Below, piece by piece: positions 22,620-33,441 of a stretch of 64,000 nucleotides of DNA. The stretch is from Bufo bufo (lineage: Eukaryota; Chordata; Amphibia; Anura; Bufonidae). The stretch is taken from contig NC_053390.1 of NCBI RefSeq assembly GCF_905171765.1, positions 332,784,294 through 332,848,293 of the forward strand. Direction: 5' to 3'. Each line of letters begins with the position of its first letter. The first letter of the stretch is position 1. The notes below the pieces were generated by a model. That model had not been told where the DNA came from and did not search any database. It saw only the letters and a list, made by a program, of their open reading frames with translations. The position numbers and the translations under genes were made by a program.

Positions 22620-23970
22620 GTTAGTGATGAGCGGCAGGGGTCATATTCGAATTCGCAATATTTCACAAATATTTTTTAGAATATTCGTTGAATATTTGCG
22701 AATTCGAATATTCATTATATTATATATAAAAAAATTGAACTCGAAAAATCGGCAAGGTAATGATCGTGTAATATGCGAATATAACACGATCATTACAGGC
22801 ATGGGTCCAAAGCAAATATATAGCACTATAGAATGTAGTGCTATATATTAGTTTTTTAGAATATTCGTCATTTTTTCATCTGAAGTCATGATCCCTCCCT
22901 GCTTAAGTTACTTAAGCAGGGAGGAATCATGACTTCAGATGGAAAAAAATGACGAATATACAAAAAAACGAATATATAGAGCAACATAGCTAATATAGTG
23001 CTTTATTTGTTTTTCAGAATATTCGTAATATTCTAAAACAAGAATATATAGCAATATAGCGAATATTTGAAAAAAAAAATTATTATAGAGTAATTTATCT
23101 AATATAGTGCTATAATCTTTTTTTTTTTAATAGTCGTAATTTTTTTCCAATCTGAACTTCAGATAAGAAAAAAATTACAACTACTAGACAAAGAAGATTA
23201 TAGCACTGTATTAGCTAAATTGCTTTACATTTGTTTTTTCAAATATTCGCTATATTGCTATATATTCTTGTTTTAGAATATTACGAATATTCTAAAAAAC
23301 AAATATATAGCACTATATTGAATATATTAGTTTTTTAGAATATTCATCTATTTTTTTTTTCAGTCTGTACAGTTTTTCCACTTCGGCATACTCCTCCCCA
23401 ACAAGCGTCCTCGTCACCATTGGAAAGCCTGGGGTTAGAATATACCATTGGATCTGAGTTTTCATGATCTCAGTGAAAACTCAGATGTGATGGTATATTC
23501 TAACCCCCAGGCAAGCTTCCCTGTCACCATGGGAACGCCTGCGGGTTAGAATATATCATTGGATCTGAGTTTTCACGATCTCACTGAGATCGTGAAAACT
23601 CAGATCTGATGGTATATTCTAACTCCCAGGCGTTCCCATGGTGACGTGGATGCTTGTCGGGGAGGAGTATGCCGAAGTGGAACAACTGCACAGATTGGAA
23701 AAAAAAAGATGAATATTCTAAAAAACGAATATACAATATTCTATATAGTGCTATATATTAGTTTTTAGAATATTTGTCATTTTTCCCATCTAAAGTCATG
23801 ATTCCTCCCTGCTTAAGTTGCTTGTAGGCCAATGACTCAAGCAGGGAGGAATCATGTGTTCAGATGGGAAAAAAATGACGAATATTCGCGATAACGAATA
23901 TATAGCACTATATTCAAAATATTCGCAAATTCTCGAAGTTGCGATATTCGAGATAAAAATTAGCTGTTCG
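22620..23970. mobile_element. AT-rich hAT MITE built of nested hairpins
   Basis: It starts tagtgatgagcggcagggg, the same terminus as the complete copy at 57908-58502 (there at the right end). Arms such as tagaatattcgtcattttt and aaaatgacgaatattc recur inverted about 900 bp apart, and smaller hairpins sit inside (for example 22868-22955 and 23380-23690). The right terminus near 23970 is decayed and I could not find a target duplication. Confidence 0.6.
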
Positions 23971-24540
23971 AATTATATTAATCTCCTTATCTGCGAGCCA
24001 CTATGTGGAAAACTAATGAAGATATGAACATATATTTATGAATTTTTTTTACTTTACATTTATGTGCAGCACCCAGGACAGAGTTACTACAAAAAGGTTA
24101 ATTGTTGTAATGTTGTATTGCTAAGTGAAAAGTTCTAACCAAACAGCAATGCATGGATAAGTCAGAATCAACACTCTGACTTAGCCTCTTTAGGTTGCTA
24201 AGAGATGGACCTGGGTCTACCCCCTGGTTAGTCAGTTAGTTGAGAGTCTGAGCTTAGCTAAGGAAGAGAAAGAATCTACATGTCTTTAATTCTCAGAACT
24301 AGACCTGACCACAGAGAACCTTCATCTGTGAGGCATCTAGAGCCATTGCTACAACAAAGTACTCCAGAGATAGAGAAAAGAAACTAGAAGGTCCAGAATC
24401 TACAAGGCTGCATGGACATGATTGGAGTTAGACAGTAAGGTATTGTTCATGTTTACGGCAGAGAGGGACTGTGCTAATGTGAGCGGGAACATTGCTAACA
24501 CACCCTTCTACACTTTGAGATGGTTTGACCTGTCATATCT
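23971..24540. other. Unassigned DNA
   Basis: No genes or clear repeats are visible. The sequence is moderately AT-rich. Confidence 0.4.
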
Positions 24541-24542
24541 TA

Positions 24543-24770
24543 AAGGAGTATTCAGTTTAGATTAAGATCCCTAAACACAGTGTATTCGGCTCTCTCTACG
24601 GAGCTCCCATATAAATAACACACATGTGCGACCTGCTGCTCCGGAGATACTGAGCCTCCATTCTCATGATTGGTGGGGGTCCCAGCTTTAGGATCCCCTC
24701 TGATCTTATAGTTATCCTGTGGATAGGGGATAACTTAATCAAAACAGAATACCCCTTTGGATCTATACCG
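24543..24770. mobile_element. T2-type MITE
   Basis: Ends are ttaaaggagtattcagttt and aaaacagaataccccttt, an imperfect inverted pair. The interior motif tggtgggggtcccagc and tatcctgtggataggggataac is the same family as other MITEs near 6766 and 11750. Confidence 0.6.
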
Positions 24771-25038
24771 CTCAGCTTGGGAATTACAGGACATATACCA
24801 GAACATCAATTCCCTGCCTAAGGTTCTGTAGAGACTTTTTAGAAACACAGAGAGAAAGAGTATCAAAACCACCATCATTTCTGCTATCCATACATTGCTA
24901 TTGGTGAGGAACTCTGTGATTTGCTTGGAACTGAGCCTCGATACTGTTGGATGTGCTACTACTCCAACCCTGTACTTTAGTAAAGACAGACTAATCTTTT
25001 ACTACAACTTACACCTCTTGCCTTGCACCTGGAACAAT

Positions 25039-25375
25039 ACTTAAAGAGAATTTGTCACCAGTGACCTTCTTATCAAACTGTTTGCATAGACACATAGGTG
25101 TGGGTCACCTGATTAAAATGCTGTTTTTCTTTTGTTGATCAGAGGTTCCATTACCAAGTTATGATACTTTTTCTTAGGGCTCATGCACAAGAACATATTT
25201 TTTTTTTACGCGCCTGTTCCATTTTGTTTTGCAGAACAATTGTAGCAAAGAATTGGCAGATCTCTAGATCCATGCGGGATATGAGGCTGGTTCCAGTTTT
25301 GTTTGAAAGAGACTGTCATGTCCTATATGATATTTAATTATCATTTTTACATTAATCATGGGATAACTCCTTTAA
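25039..25375. mobile_element. Probable TTAA-type MITE
   Basis: The left end ttaaagagaatttgtcacc and right end gggataactcctttaa are a weak inverted pair with TTAA at each edge. There is no coding content. Confidence 0.4.
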
Positions 25376-27029
25376 TTTTCAACATACAATACCTTTAACA
25401 TTGCAAAAGATGAGGTAATCTTGAAAACTCTGTTCATCGATTCCCTGAACTGTGAATTACTGATTTCCTGCAAAACCTAAACCTGACAAATCTATTCTGT
25501 CATCTCTATAGATAAGCGCATCATTAAAAATTATACTGTCCATTGATTCTCAGAAATGCAAATCACTTTAAGCCACTGCGATTCTAAAACCCGGAGAGCT
25601 GCTGTTTAACGTTGGAGTTTATTGCACAGGTGCGTTGTGAAATTTCATACGTGGCAATTGCAAATATTAATAAGACACAACAGGAAGAATATCATAAAGA
25701 GAGACAAATGCAAGCGTTCTTACCTTCAAGCCCAAAGATAATGGAGCTATTTGAAATATGAAGACAATTTTTCGTAATACAAAAATAATTTTAGCAAATG
25801 GTGTGTAGAACTTCTAGCAATATACAGTAAATGACAATTTAGAAGTGCACACATTCAAGACACCCAGTGGGGTAGAAGGATATGCCAAAACACAGCATTA
25901 TATCGGATAAAGTCTATGACTTTGTAACAAGTAAGCAAAACGAGTCAACCAAAAAAATCAATGGCCCTTAGCTGTCATCAAGTTATATATTTTCATCTTT
26001 TTCTCCGTTCTCATTATACACTCAGTCAGCACTGATGATAATATCTGCAGAATGTGTATTCGTGTGTTACTTTCAATTTAAAAACATGATAGTTTCATTC
26101 AATTGTATAAATGCCTGCTGAGAAAAACTCATGTAACTGGAGAGTTGGAAGAAATATGAAACCTCCATCTCTAGCTGAAGGTAATCATTCATTGTAATGA
26201 GAAGTGGGATAATTACATATTGAATATCGCTAAATACAAACAGGCATTTTTATAAAAATAATGACAAGACAGAATATTATTGGAAAGCAGACAGAACAGG
26301 AGATATAATGATAAGGTGATAAACAAATGCAAGACATTATTATCACCATTATGGAAGCAGAAGGTCAGAAAGAAAATCATTAAATGTATCTTCTCCTTAT
26401 ATTTAGGTTGACAGCAAATCTGTACAACGGGGCCTCTTCAATCTTTCTATGGATTTACATGTAAAACGTGAATATAATAAGATGCATAGTTTGTCATTAG
26501 CTAAAATTGAATATTTACTGAATGTAAGACTATAAGAGGGTAATTATCGTGCAGTTCACTACGCTACAATGTGTACTGAAGATACACAGCTGATTATAAA
26601 CTAATTGGGCAATCTGCAATTTTCTTTCTTTTTTTTAAAAAAAACTTTAGATGATACATTTACTAATTACTTCCTAATTAATACAAGTGGATATCTTGCT
26701 AATTTCAGATCAGCAAGCTAATCCTTGTTTCATAAATTAAATAGCTCATTACGTTCTGCTGTTCAAATTGATAATGAAGGGGTCATTTGCAAGAATTTAA
26801 AGAGAAAAACATATTTGTGGATAAATAGGATGCAATATGACAGGGCACATAAAAGGTGTTTGCAAATGCAAATTTAATTCATGTTGCCATTAGTGGATGC
26901 ATATTTCTCAGTCATTTGTAGCATGAACTGTGGTAGATGGAATCCCAGTATTTATCCTCGACCTCTTAATCTTTAGAATGAATATATACTACATATTTCT
27001 AATGTAAAGTAGATTGTAACTATTGGGCC
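25376..27029. other. Long unassigned AT-rich stretch
   Basis: About 1.65 kb without a reading frame of any interest on either strand. It looks like old intergenic or intronic DNA. I see no repeats. Confidence 0.45.
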
Positions 27030-27030
27030 C

Positions 27031-27412
27031 ATATTAAAGGGTTTTTTCATGGGTTACTATGCTTTTTAACAGAAATTGTCATGTAGTTGCTTACCTTCAG
27101 TTTGGACTCTCTTGATCCGTTTTCACCTGTACGTAGCTTTTCCTGTTGCTGTATGCGATAACACTTCTCTTTTCTCTGCCACAGCTCCAGCACCGCCCCT
27201 AACAATGCCCAGCTAGTTTATAGCTCCTCCCATCCAGTTAGTTACATAGACACTCCCCTCTCAATGCCCCACCCATGGCATAACATCAGAAATAAAAAGA
27301 TGCATGAACATGGTCATGGGATGACAGCCTAGAACGAAAGGAGTGATAAATGACAGCTACCTTTAAAAATGATTATTTTACAGGATAAAAACCGTAAAAC
27401 CCCTTACTGAGT
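27031..27412. mobile_element. Probable TTAA-type MITE
   Basis: Ends ttaaagggttttttcatggg and gtaaaacccctta are inverted. Interior text such as cagctccagcaccgcccc is common in frog MITEs as I recall. Confidence 0.45.
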
Positions 27413-27680
27413 TTAATTTCAAACCACTCTTATAAAGGTAGAAAGGGGAAATGAAAGAAAAAAAAAATCAAGAATTCATCTTATTTTTTCTATGTGAACA
27501 TGTTGTTGACCAAGACTGTCCATAGCATTATGTAGAATGAAATGGCCGGCACTGCTCTCTTTAGTTGTTCGGCGGTGCACGTGTCAGCGGGCAGGCATCC
27601 CAGTAGTACAGCTGTAAAGGAAGGACCGGCACTCGCACTTGATTTTTTTTATGCAGAATTTAATTTCAGTCACATATTAA

Positions 27681-27730
27681 TGCATAGTGACGCGTTTCAG
27701 CACTCAAACGTGCTTTCATCAGACTATACA
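27681..27730 (-). ncRNA. Hammerhead ribozyme (type I, Penelope-type)
   Basis: On the minus strand: stem I strand TGTATAGT, then core CTGATGA, stem II AGCAC / GTGCT with loop gtttga, then GAAA, a short ACGCGT block for stem III, the cleavage triplet GTC, and the stem I partner ACTATGCA. Stem I pairs over 8 bp with one G-U. All invariant core positions of the hammerhead are present. The very short self-complementary stem III suggests it would act as a dimer, as described for Penelope-like elements. It lies in the 3' region of the relic. Self-cleavage itself is inferred. Confidence 0.8.
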
Positions 27731-27929
27731 CAAGTATCCTCAGAAGATGTCTTAAATAGCAAAAAAAGAATGAAAAAATTACAAAGGAACTGGCGTCATA
27801 CCACTGACTCCTCCCCCTGACCAGATACAATAATGGATAAGGAAGCTCCATGTGTCTCCATTTGTTGCAATGAGAAAAGTCCCATAGTTAATTCCGCTGA
27901 AAAGAAAAGAAGCAAAGGAATTTTAAATA

Positions 27930-28700
27930 TCAGATCAGACTGCTTATGTTGTATTCACGGTTCAAACCTCTTGGCTCCATCGTTTGCAAACGATGGATCC
28001 AATACGCTTCTTTTTGCAAAAGTAATTTATTTAGATCGCCGCCACGGCGAGGTAGTGGGACACCTTCAATCACCTGGTAACGTAATTGTGCTATTGTATG
28101 CTTTTTCTCATGAAAGTGATATGGTACGGGGAGCAATAAATTACCCTTTCTAATGGTGGACTTGTGTTTGCTCAACCTGTCTTTAATTCTCATAGAGGTT
28201 TCCCCCACGTATAATAGTACACATGGACATTTCAAAATATAAACAACAAATCTGCTGTCACACGTGAATATACCTCTTATGGGAATTCTCTCCCCAGAAT
28301 GCGGGTGTGAGAAAAGAGTCCCCCTGATCACGCTTGAGCAATTTACACAATTCAGACATGGGACTGTACCCTGTCTGGGAGAGGACAACACACTCTGTCT
28401 TAAATCTCGCTTATTACTGCCACTGTCGGCCCTGACTATTTTATCTTTAATATTATCAGCCCTTTTAAAACATAACATGGGGGGTCTCTGAAATTCCTCA
28501 ATCTGAGGATATGATTTTGAAATTGTATTCCAATGTTTATTAACAATACACCTTATTTGTTGAGTCAATGGGTGATATTTGACCACCAATGGGATGTGTG
28601 GTTGCTTCTCTGTCCTCATTTTTTCTGGAGTATCTACCTTCTTCCTCTGTTCTTGTAAAAGTTGCCTAGGATAACCTCTGGCTAGGAATTTATTTTCCAT
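27930..28700 (-). pseudogene. Penelope-like polyprotein C-terminus with GIY-YIG endonuclease
   Basis: A 256-codon frame. Residues 1-110 correspond to the linker after reverse transcriptase (GYPRQLLQEQ, PMLCFKRADNIKDKIVRA). A cysteine cluster PCLNCVNC lies at 114-121, as in Penelope proteins. The GIY-YIG domain runs from about 153 to 245: VVYILKC, YVGETSMRIKDR with the catalytic Arg near 171, HFHEKKHT, and EAYWIHRLQT with the catalytic Glu at 231. This endonuclease nicks target DNA for insertion. The domain itself looks intact, but the frame is cut off from the RT upstream by stops and shifts. The start methionine at 28700 is simply the first in the open stretch, not a natural start. Confidence 0.88.
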
Positions 28701-28965
28701 TTCCTGTAGCCTAGTTTCACAGACCTCCGTATTGCTAACGATTTTCCTAACCTGCTAAAATTGAGAAAAAGTAATAGATTTCTTGGTAGAGACCGGATGA
28801 CTACTGGAAAATGCAAGTAAGCTATTGCGATCGGTCTTCTTTGTGAACAAGTCAGTATATAATCTACCCTCTTCACCCTTCAGAACCCATGTATCTAAAA
28901 AGGAAATTCTTTCCATGTCATGGTGCATGACGAACTGTAGCTCCGCCCAGATTGAGTTCAGGTGG
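28701..28965 (-). pseudogene. Penelope-like reverse transcriptase remnant
   Basis: Minus-strand reading gives pieces collinear with the thumb end of Penelope reverse transcriptase: MERISFLDTWVLKGEEGRLY, FTKKTDRNSLLAFSSSHP, then after in-frame damage VRKIVSNTEVCETRLQEM running into the 27930-28700 frame. The active-site YxDD motif is not seen; sequence further upstream is interrupted by the short inverted-repeat element at 28981-29085. Confidence 0.65.
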
Positions 28966-28980
28966 GTAGAAAATTCCGTA

Positions 28981-29087
28981 AGGGATCGAATGTCGCCCCG
29001 CCATAGTATAGTGGATCAGGATAAACAAAATGACTCTCAAAATATGACATATAGCTATTTGCGTACGGCGGTGCGACATTCGATCCC
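28981..29087. mobile_element. Small inverted-repeat insertion
   Basis: A 15-bp perfect inverted repeat, gggatcgaatgtcgc and gcgacattcgatccc, bounds about 105 bp inside the Penelope-like RT region. There is no coding capacity. It could be a very short MITE; no target duplication is evident. Confidence 0.45.
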
Positions 29088-29130
29088 ATCGCGGTCCCGC
29101 AGCACTGTTGGTAAAATCTTTTAAGGCACT

Positions 29131-29554
29131 AAAAAGCACTAAAAAGTTGGTACAATATTTTAAGGCACTAAAAAGCACTAAAAAGTATTACACAAGTTCC
29201 TGGTTTTCTTAAGAAATAGTACATGGACATATTATTTGTGTATACCATATAAAATGTATGAGTACTTTTGGGAGTTGTTAAAACACAGAATACTGAAAAA
29301 CCCAGAACAATAAGGGCTATCTGGGTCAATCTGTCAATTTTTAATATAGTTGAGCATAACATGGCTTGATTCCATATAACCATGGCAGTTCTGAACATTA
29401 ATACATATTGAATATGAACAGTAACTGCAGTAGATGTTTTCCTACAAAAACACTATATAACAATACATTGATATTATGGAGAAAAAAAGAACAAAAGTTA
29501 AAATGTTATAATATTTTACAAAACTGTTTTAATGAGACATGCCAATAACCCATT
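29131..29554. other. Unassigned DNA before the large hAT
   Basis: Contains a twice-repeated ttaaggcactaaaaagcac near 29120-29185. Otherwise AT-rich with no gene. Confidence 0.4.
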
Positions 29555-29849
29555 GTAATAATTAGAGTTGAGCGAACACCTGGATGTTCGGGTTCGAGAA
29601 GTTCGGCCGTACTTCCTGGAAATGTTCGGGTTCGGGATCCGAACCCGACCAGAACTTAGTCCCGAACCCGAACCCCATTGAAGTCAATGGGGACCCGAAC
29701 TTTTCGGCACTAAAAAAGCTGTAAAACAGCCCAGGAAAGGGCTAGAGGGCTGCGAAAGGCAGCAAAATGTAGTTAAATCCCCTGCAAACAAATGTGGATA
29801 GGGAAATAAATAAAAAAAAAAAAAAATAAAAAAAATTAAAATTAACCAA

Positions 29850-32800
29850 TATCAATTGGAGAGAGGTCCCATAGCAGAGAATCAGGCTTCATGTAAGAAG
29901 AGAATCAGTCTTCATGTCATAGCAGAGAATCAGGCTTCACGTCACCCAAAACTGGAACAGTCCATTGTCATATATTTAGGCCCCGGCACCAAAACAGAGG
30001 AGAGAGGTCCCATAGCAGAGAATCTGGCTTCATGTCAGCAGAGAATCAGTCTTCATGTCATAGCAGAGAATCAGGCTTCACGTCACCCACCACTGGAACA
30101 GTCCATTGTCACATATTTAGGCCCAGGCACCCAGGCAGAGGAGAGAGGTCTCATAGCAGAGAATCTGGCTTCATGTCAGCAGAGAATCAGTCTTCATGTC
30201 ATAGCAGAGAATCAGGCTTCCCGTCACCCACCACTGGAACAGTCCATTGTCACATATTTAGGCCCAGGCACCCAGGCAGAGGAGAGAGGTCCCATAGCAG
30301 AGAATCTGGCTTCATGTCAGCAGAGAATCAGTCTTCATGTCATAGCATAGAATCAGGCTTCATGTCACCCACCACTGGAACAGGCCACTGTCAGATATTT
30401 AGGCCCCGAACCCAGACAGAGGAGAGAGGTCCCATTGCAGAGAATCAGGCTTCATGTCACCCACCACTGGAACAGGCCACTGTCAGATATTTTTAGGCCC
30501 CGGCACCCAGACAGAGGAGAGAGGTCCCATAACAGAGATTCAGGCTTCATGTCAGCAGAGAATCAGTCTTCATATCATAGCAGAGAATCAGGCTTCATGT
30601 CACCCACCACTGGAACAGGCCACTCTCAGATATTTTTAGGCCCCGGTACCCACACAGAGGAGAGAGGTCCCATAACAGAGATTCAGGCTTCATGTCAGCA
30701 GAGAATCAGTCTTCATGTCATAGCAGAGAATCAGGCTTCATGTCACCCACCACTGGAACAGGCCACTGTCAGATATTTTTAGGCCCCGGCACCCAGACAG
30801 AGGAGAGAGGTCCCATAACAGAGATTCAGGCTTCATGTCAGCAGAGAATCAGTCTTCATATCATAGCAGAGAATCAGGCTTCATGTCACCCACCACTGGA
30901 ACAGGCCACTGTCAGATATTTTTAGGCCCCGGCACCCAGACAGAGAAGAGAGGTCCCATAACAGAGATTCAGGCTTCATGTCAGCAGAGAATCAGTCTTC
31001 ATATCATAGCAGAGAATCAGGCTTCATGTCACCCACCACTGGAACAGGCCACTGTCAGATATTTTTAAGCCCCGGCACCCAGACAGAGGAGAGAGGTCCC
31101 AGAACAGAGATTCAGGCTTCATGTCAGCAGAGAATCAGTCTTCATGTCATAGCAGAGAATCAGGCTTCATGTCACCCACCACTGGAACAGTCCATTGTCA
31201 GATAATTAGGCCCAGGCAGAGGAGAGAGGTCCCATAGCAGAGAATCTGGCTTCATGTCAGCAGAGAATCAGTCTTCATGTCATAGCAGAGAATCAGGCTT
31301 CATGTCACCCACCACTGGAACAGGCCACTGTCAGATATTTTTAGGCTCCGGCACCCAGACAGAGGAGAGAGGTCCCATAACAGAAATTCAGGCTTCATGT
31401 CAGCAGAGAATCAGTCTTCATATCATAGCAGAGAATCAGGCTTCATGTCACCCACCACTGGAACAGTCCATTGTCAGATAATTAGGCCCAGGCAGAAGAG
31501 AGAGGTCCCATAGCAGAGAATCTGGCTTCATGTCAGCAGAGAATCAGTCTTCATGTCATAGCAGAGAATCAGGCTTCATTTAACCCACCACTGGAACAGG
31601 CCACTGTCAGATATTTTTAGGCCCCGGCACCCAGACAGAGAAGAGAGGTCCCATAACAGAGATTCAGGCTTCATGTCAGCAGAGAATCAGTCTTCATATC
31701 ATAGCAGAGAATCAGGCTTCATGTCACCCACCACTGGAACAGGCCACTGTCAGATATTTTTAAGCCCCGGCACCCAGACAGAGGAGAGAGGTCCCATAAC
31801 AGAGATTCAGGCTTCATGTCAGCAGAGAATCAGTCTTCATGTCATAGCAGAGAATCAGGCTTCATGTCACCCACCACTGGAACAGTCCATTGTCAGATAA
31901 TTAGGCCCAGGCAGAGGAGAGAGGTCCCATAGCAGAGAATCTGGCTTCATGTCAGCAGAGAATCAGTCTTCATGTCATAGCAGAGAATCAGGCTTCATGT
32001 CACCCACCACTGGAACAGGCCACTGTCAGATATTTTTAGGCTCCGGCACCCAGACAGAGGAGAGAGGTCCCATAACAGAGATTCAGGCTTCATGTCAGCA
32101 GAGAATCAGTCTTCATATCATAGCAGAGAATCAGGCTTCATGTCACCCACCACTGGAACAGTCCATTGTCAGATAATTAGGCCCAGGCAGAGGAGAGAGG
32201 TCCCATAGCAGAGAATCTGGCTTCATGTCAGCAGAGAATCAGTCTTCATGTCATAGCAGAGAATCAGGCTTCATTTCACCCACCACTGGAACAGGCCACT
32301 GTCAGATATTTTTAGGCCCCGGCACCCATACAGAGAAGAGAGGTCCCATAACAGAGATTCAGGCTTCATGTCAGCAGAGAATCAGTCTTCATATCATAGC
32401 AGAGAATCAGGCTTCATGTCACCCACCACTGGAACAGGCCACTGTCAGATATTTTTAAGCCCCGGCACCCAGACAGAGGAGAGAGGTCCCATAACAGAGA
32501 TTCAGGCTTCATGTCAGCAGAGAATCAGTCTTCATGTCATAGCAGAGAATCAGGCTTCATGTCACCCACCACTGGAACAGTCCATTGTCAGATAATTAGG
32601 CCCAGGCAGAGGAGAGAGGTCCCATAGCAGAGAATCTGGCTTCATGTCAGCAGAGAATCAGTCTTCATGTCATAGCAGAGAATCAGGCTTCATTTCACCC
32701 ACCACTGGAACAGGCCACTGTCAGATATTTTTAGGCCCCGGCACCCAGACAGAGGAGAGAGGTCCCATAACAGAGATTCAGGCTTCATGTCAGCAGAGAA

Positions 32801-33330
32801 TCAGTCTTCATATCATAGCAGAGAATCAGGCTTCATGTCACCCACCACTGGAACAGGCCACTGTCAGATATTTTTAGCCCCGGCACCCAGACAGAGGAGA
32901 GAGGTCCCATAACAGAGATTCAGGCTTCATGTCAGCAGAGAATCAGTCTTCATGTCATAGTAGAGAATCAGGCTTCATGTCACCCACCACTGGAACAGTC
33001 CATTGTCACATATTTAGGCCCAGGCACCCAGGCAGGAGAGAGATCCCATAGCAGAGAATCTGGCTTCATGTCAGCAGAGAATCAGTCTTCATGTCATAGC
33101 AGAGAATCAGGCTTCACGTCACCCACCACTGGAACAGTCCATTGTCACATATTTAGGCCCAGGCACCCAGGCAGAGGAGAGAGGTCCCATAGCAGAGAAT
33201 CTGGCTTCATGTCAGCAGAGAATCAGTCTTCATGTCATAGCAGAGAATCAGGCTTCATGTCACCCACCACTGGAACAGGCCACTGTCAGATATTTTTAGG
33301 CCCCGGCACCCAGACAGAGGAGAGGTTCGT
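29850..33330. repeat. 143/133-bp tandem array with 695-bp higher-order unit
   Basis: Monomers contain gcagagaatcaggcttcatg, tcacccaccactggaacag and gaggagagaggtcccata. Successive monomers are 143 or 133 bp. From about 30978 to 33062 a five-monomer pattern (143, 133, 143, 133, 143, total 695 bp) repeats three times, which gives 695-bp spacing between identical variants. The left part is more irregular. Plus-strand reading frames of 75-164 codons across it (SAENQSSCHSRESGFMS and so on) follow from the repeat and carry no protein motif. The array lies downstream of the transposase stop codon. Confidence 0.93.
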
Positions 33331-33441
33331 TCAACTTTGGGTTGCCCCGCAATATAATGGTAAAATGAAAATAAAAATAGGATTGAATGAGGAAGTGCCC
33401 TGGAGTACAATAATATATTGTTAAGGGGAGGTAGTTAATGT

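Larger units (their letters stand above)
27541..29130 (-). mobile_element. Penelope-like retroelement, 5'-truncated relic
   Basis: On the minus strand, a reverse-transcriptase tail is followed by a GIY-YIG endonuclease and a 3' region with a hammerhead ribozyme. Readable RT-proximal pieces between 28701 and 28960 (for example SFLDTWVLKGEEGRLYTDLF) lie in broken frames. The 5' part with the catalytic RT motifs is missing or unrecognisable beyond about 29000. Order and content fit the Neptune-type Penelope elements of amphibians. Confidence 0.8.

Noticed and set aside
24000..27030. Host exon or non-coding RNA
   Set aside because: I found no splice-flanked open frame, no strong structure and no known RNA motif.
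29856..33424. Plus-strand repeat proteins across the 143/133-bp array
   Set aside because: Low-complexity readings of a satellite inside a transposon; frames break whenever a 133-bp monomer occurs.
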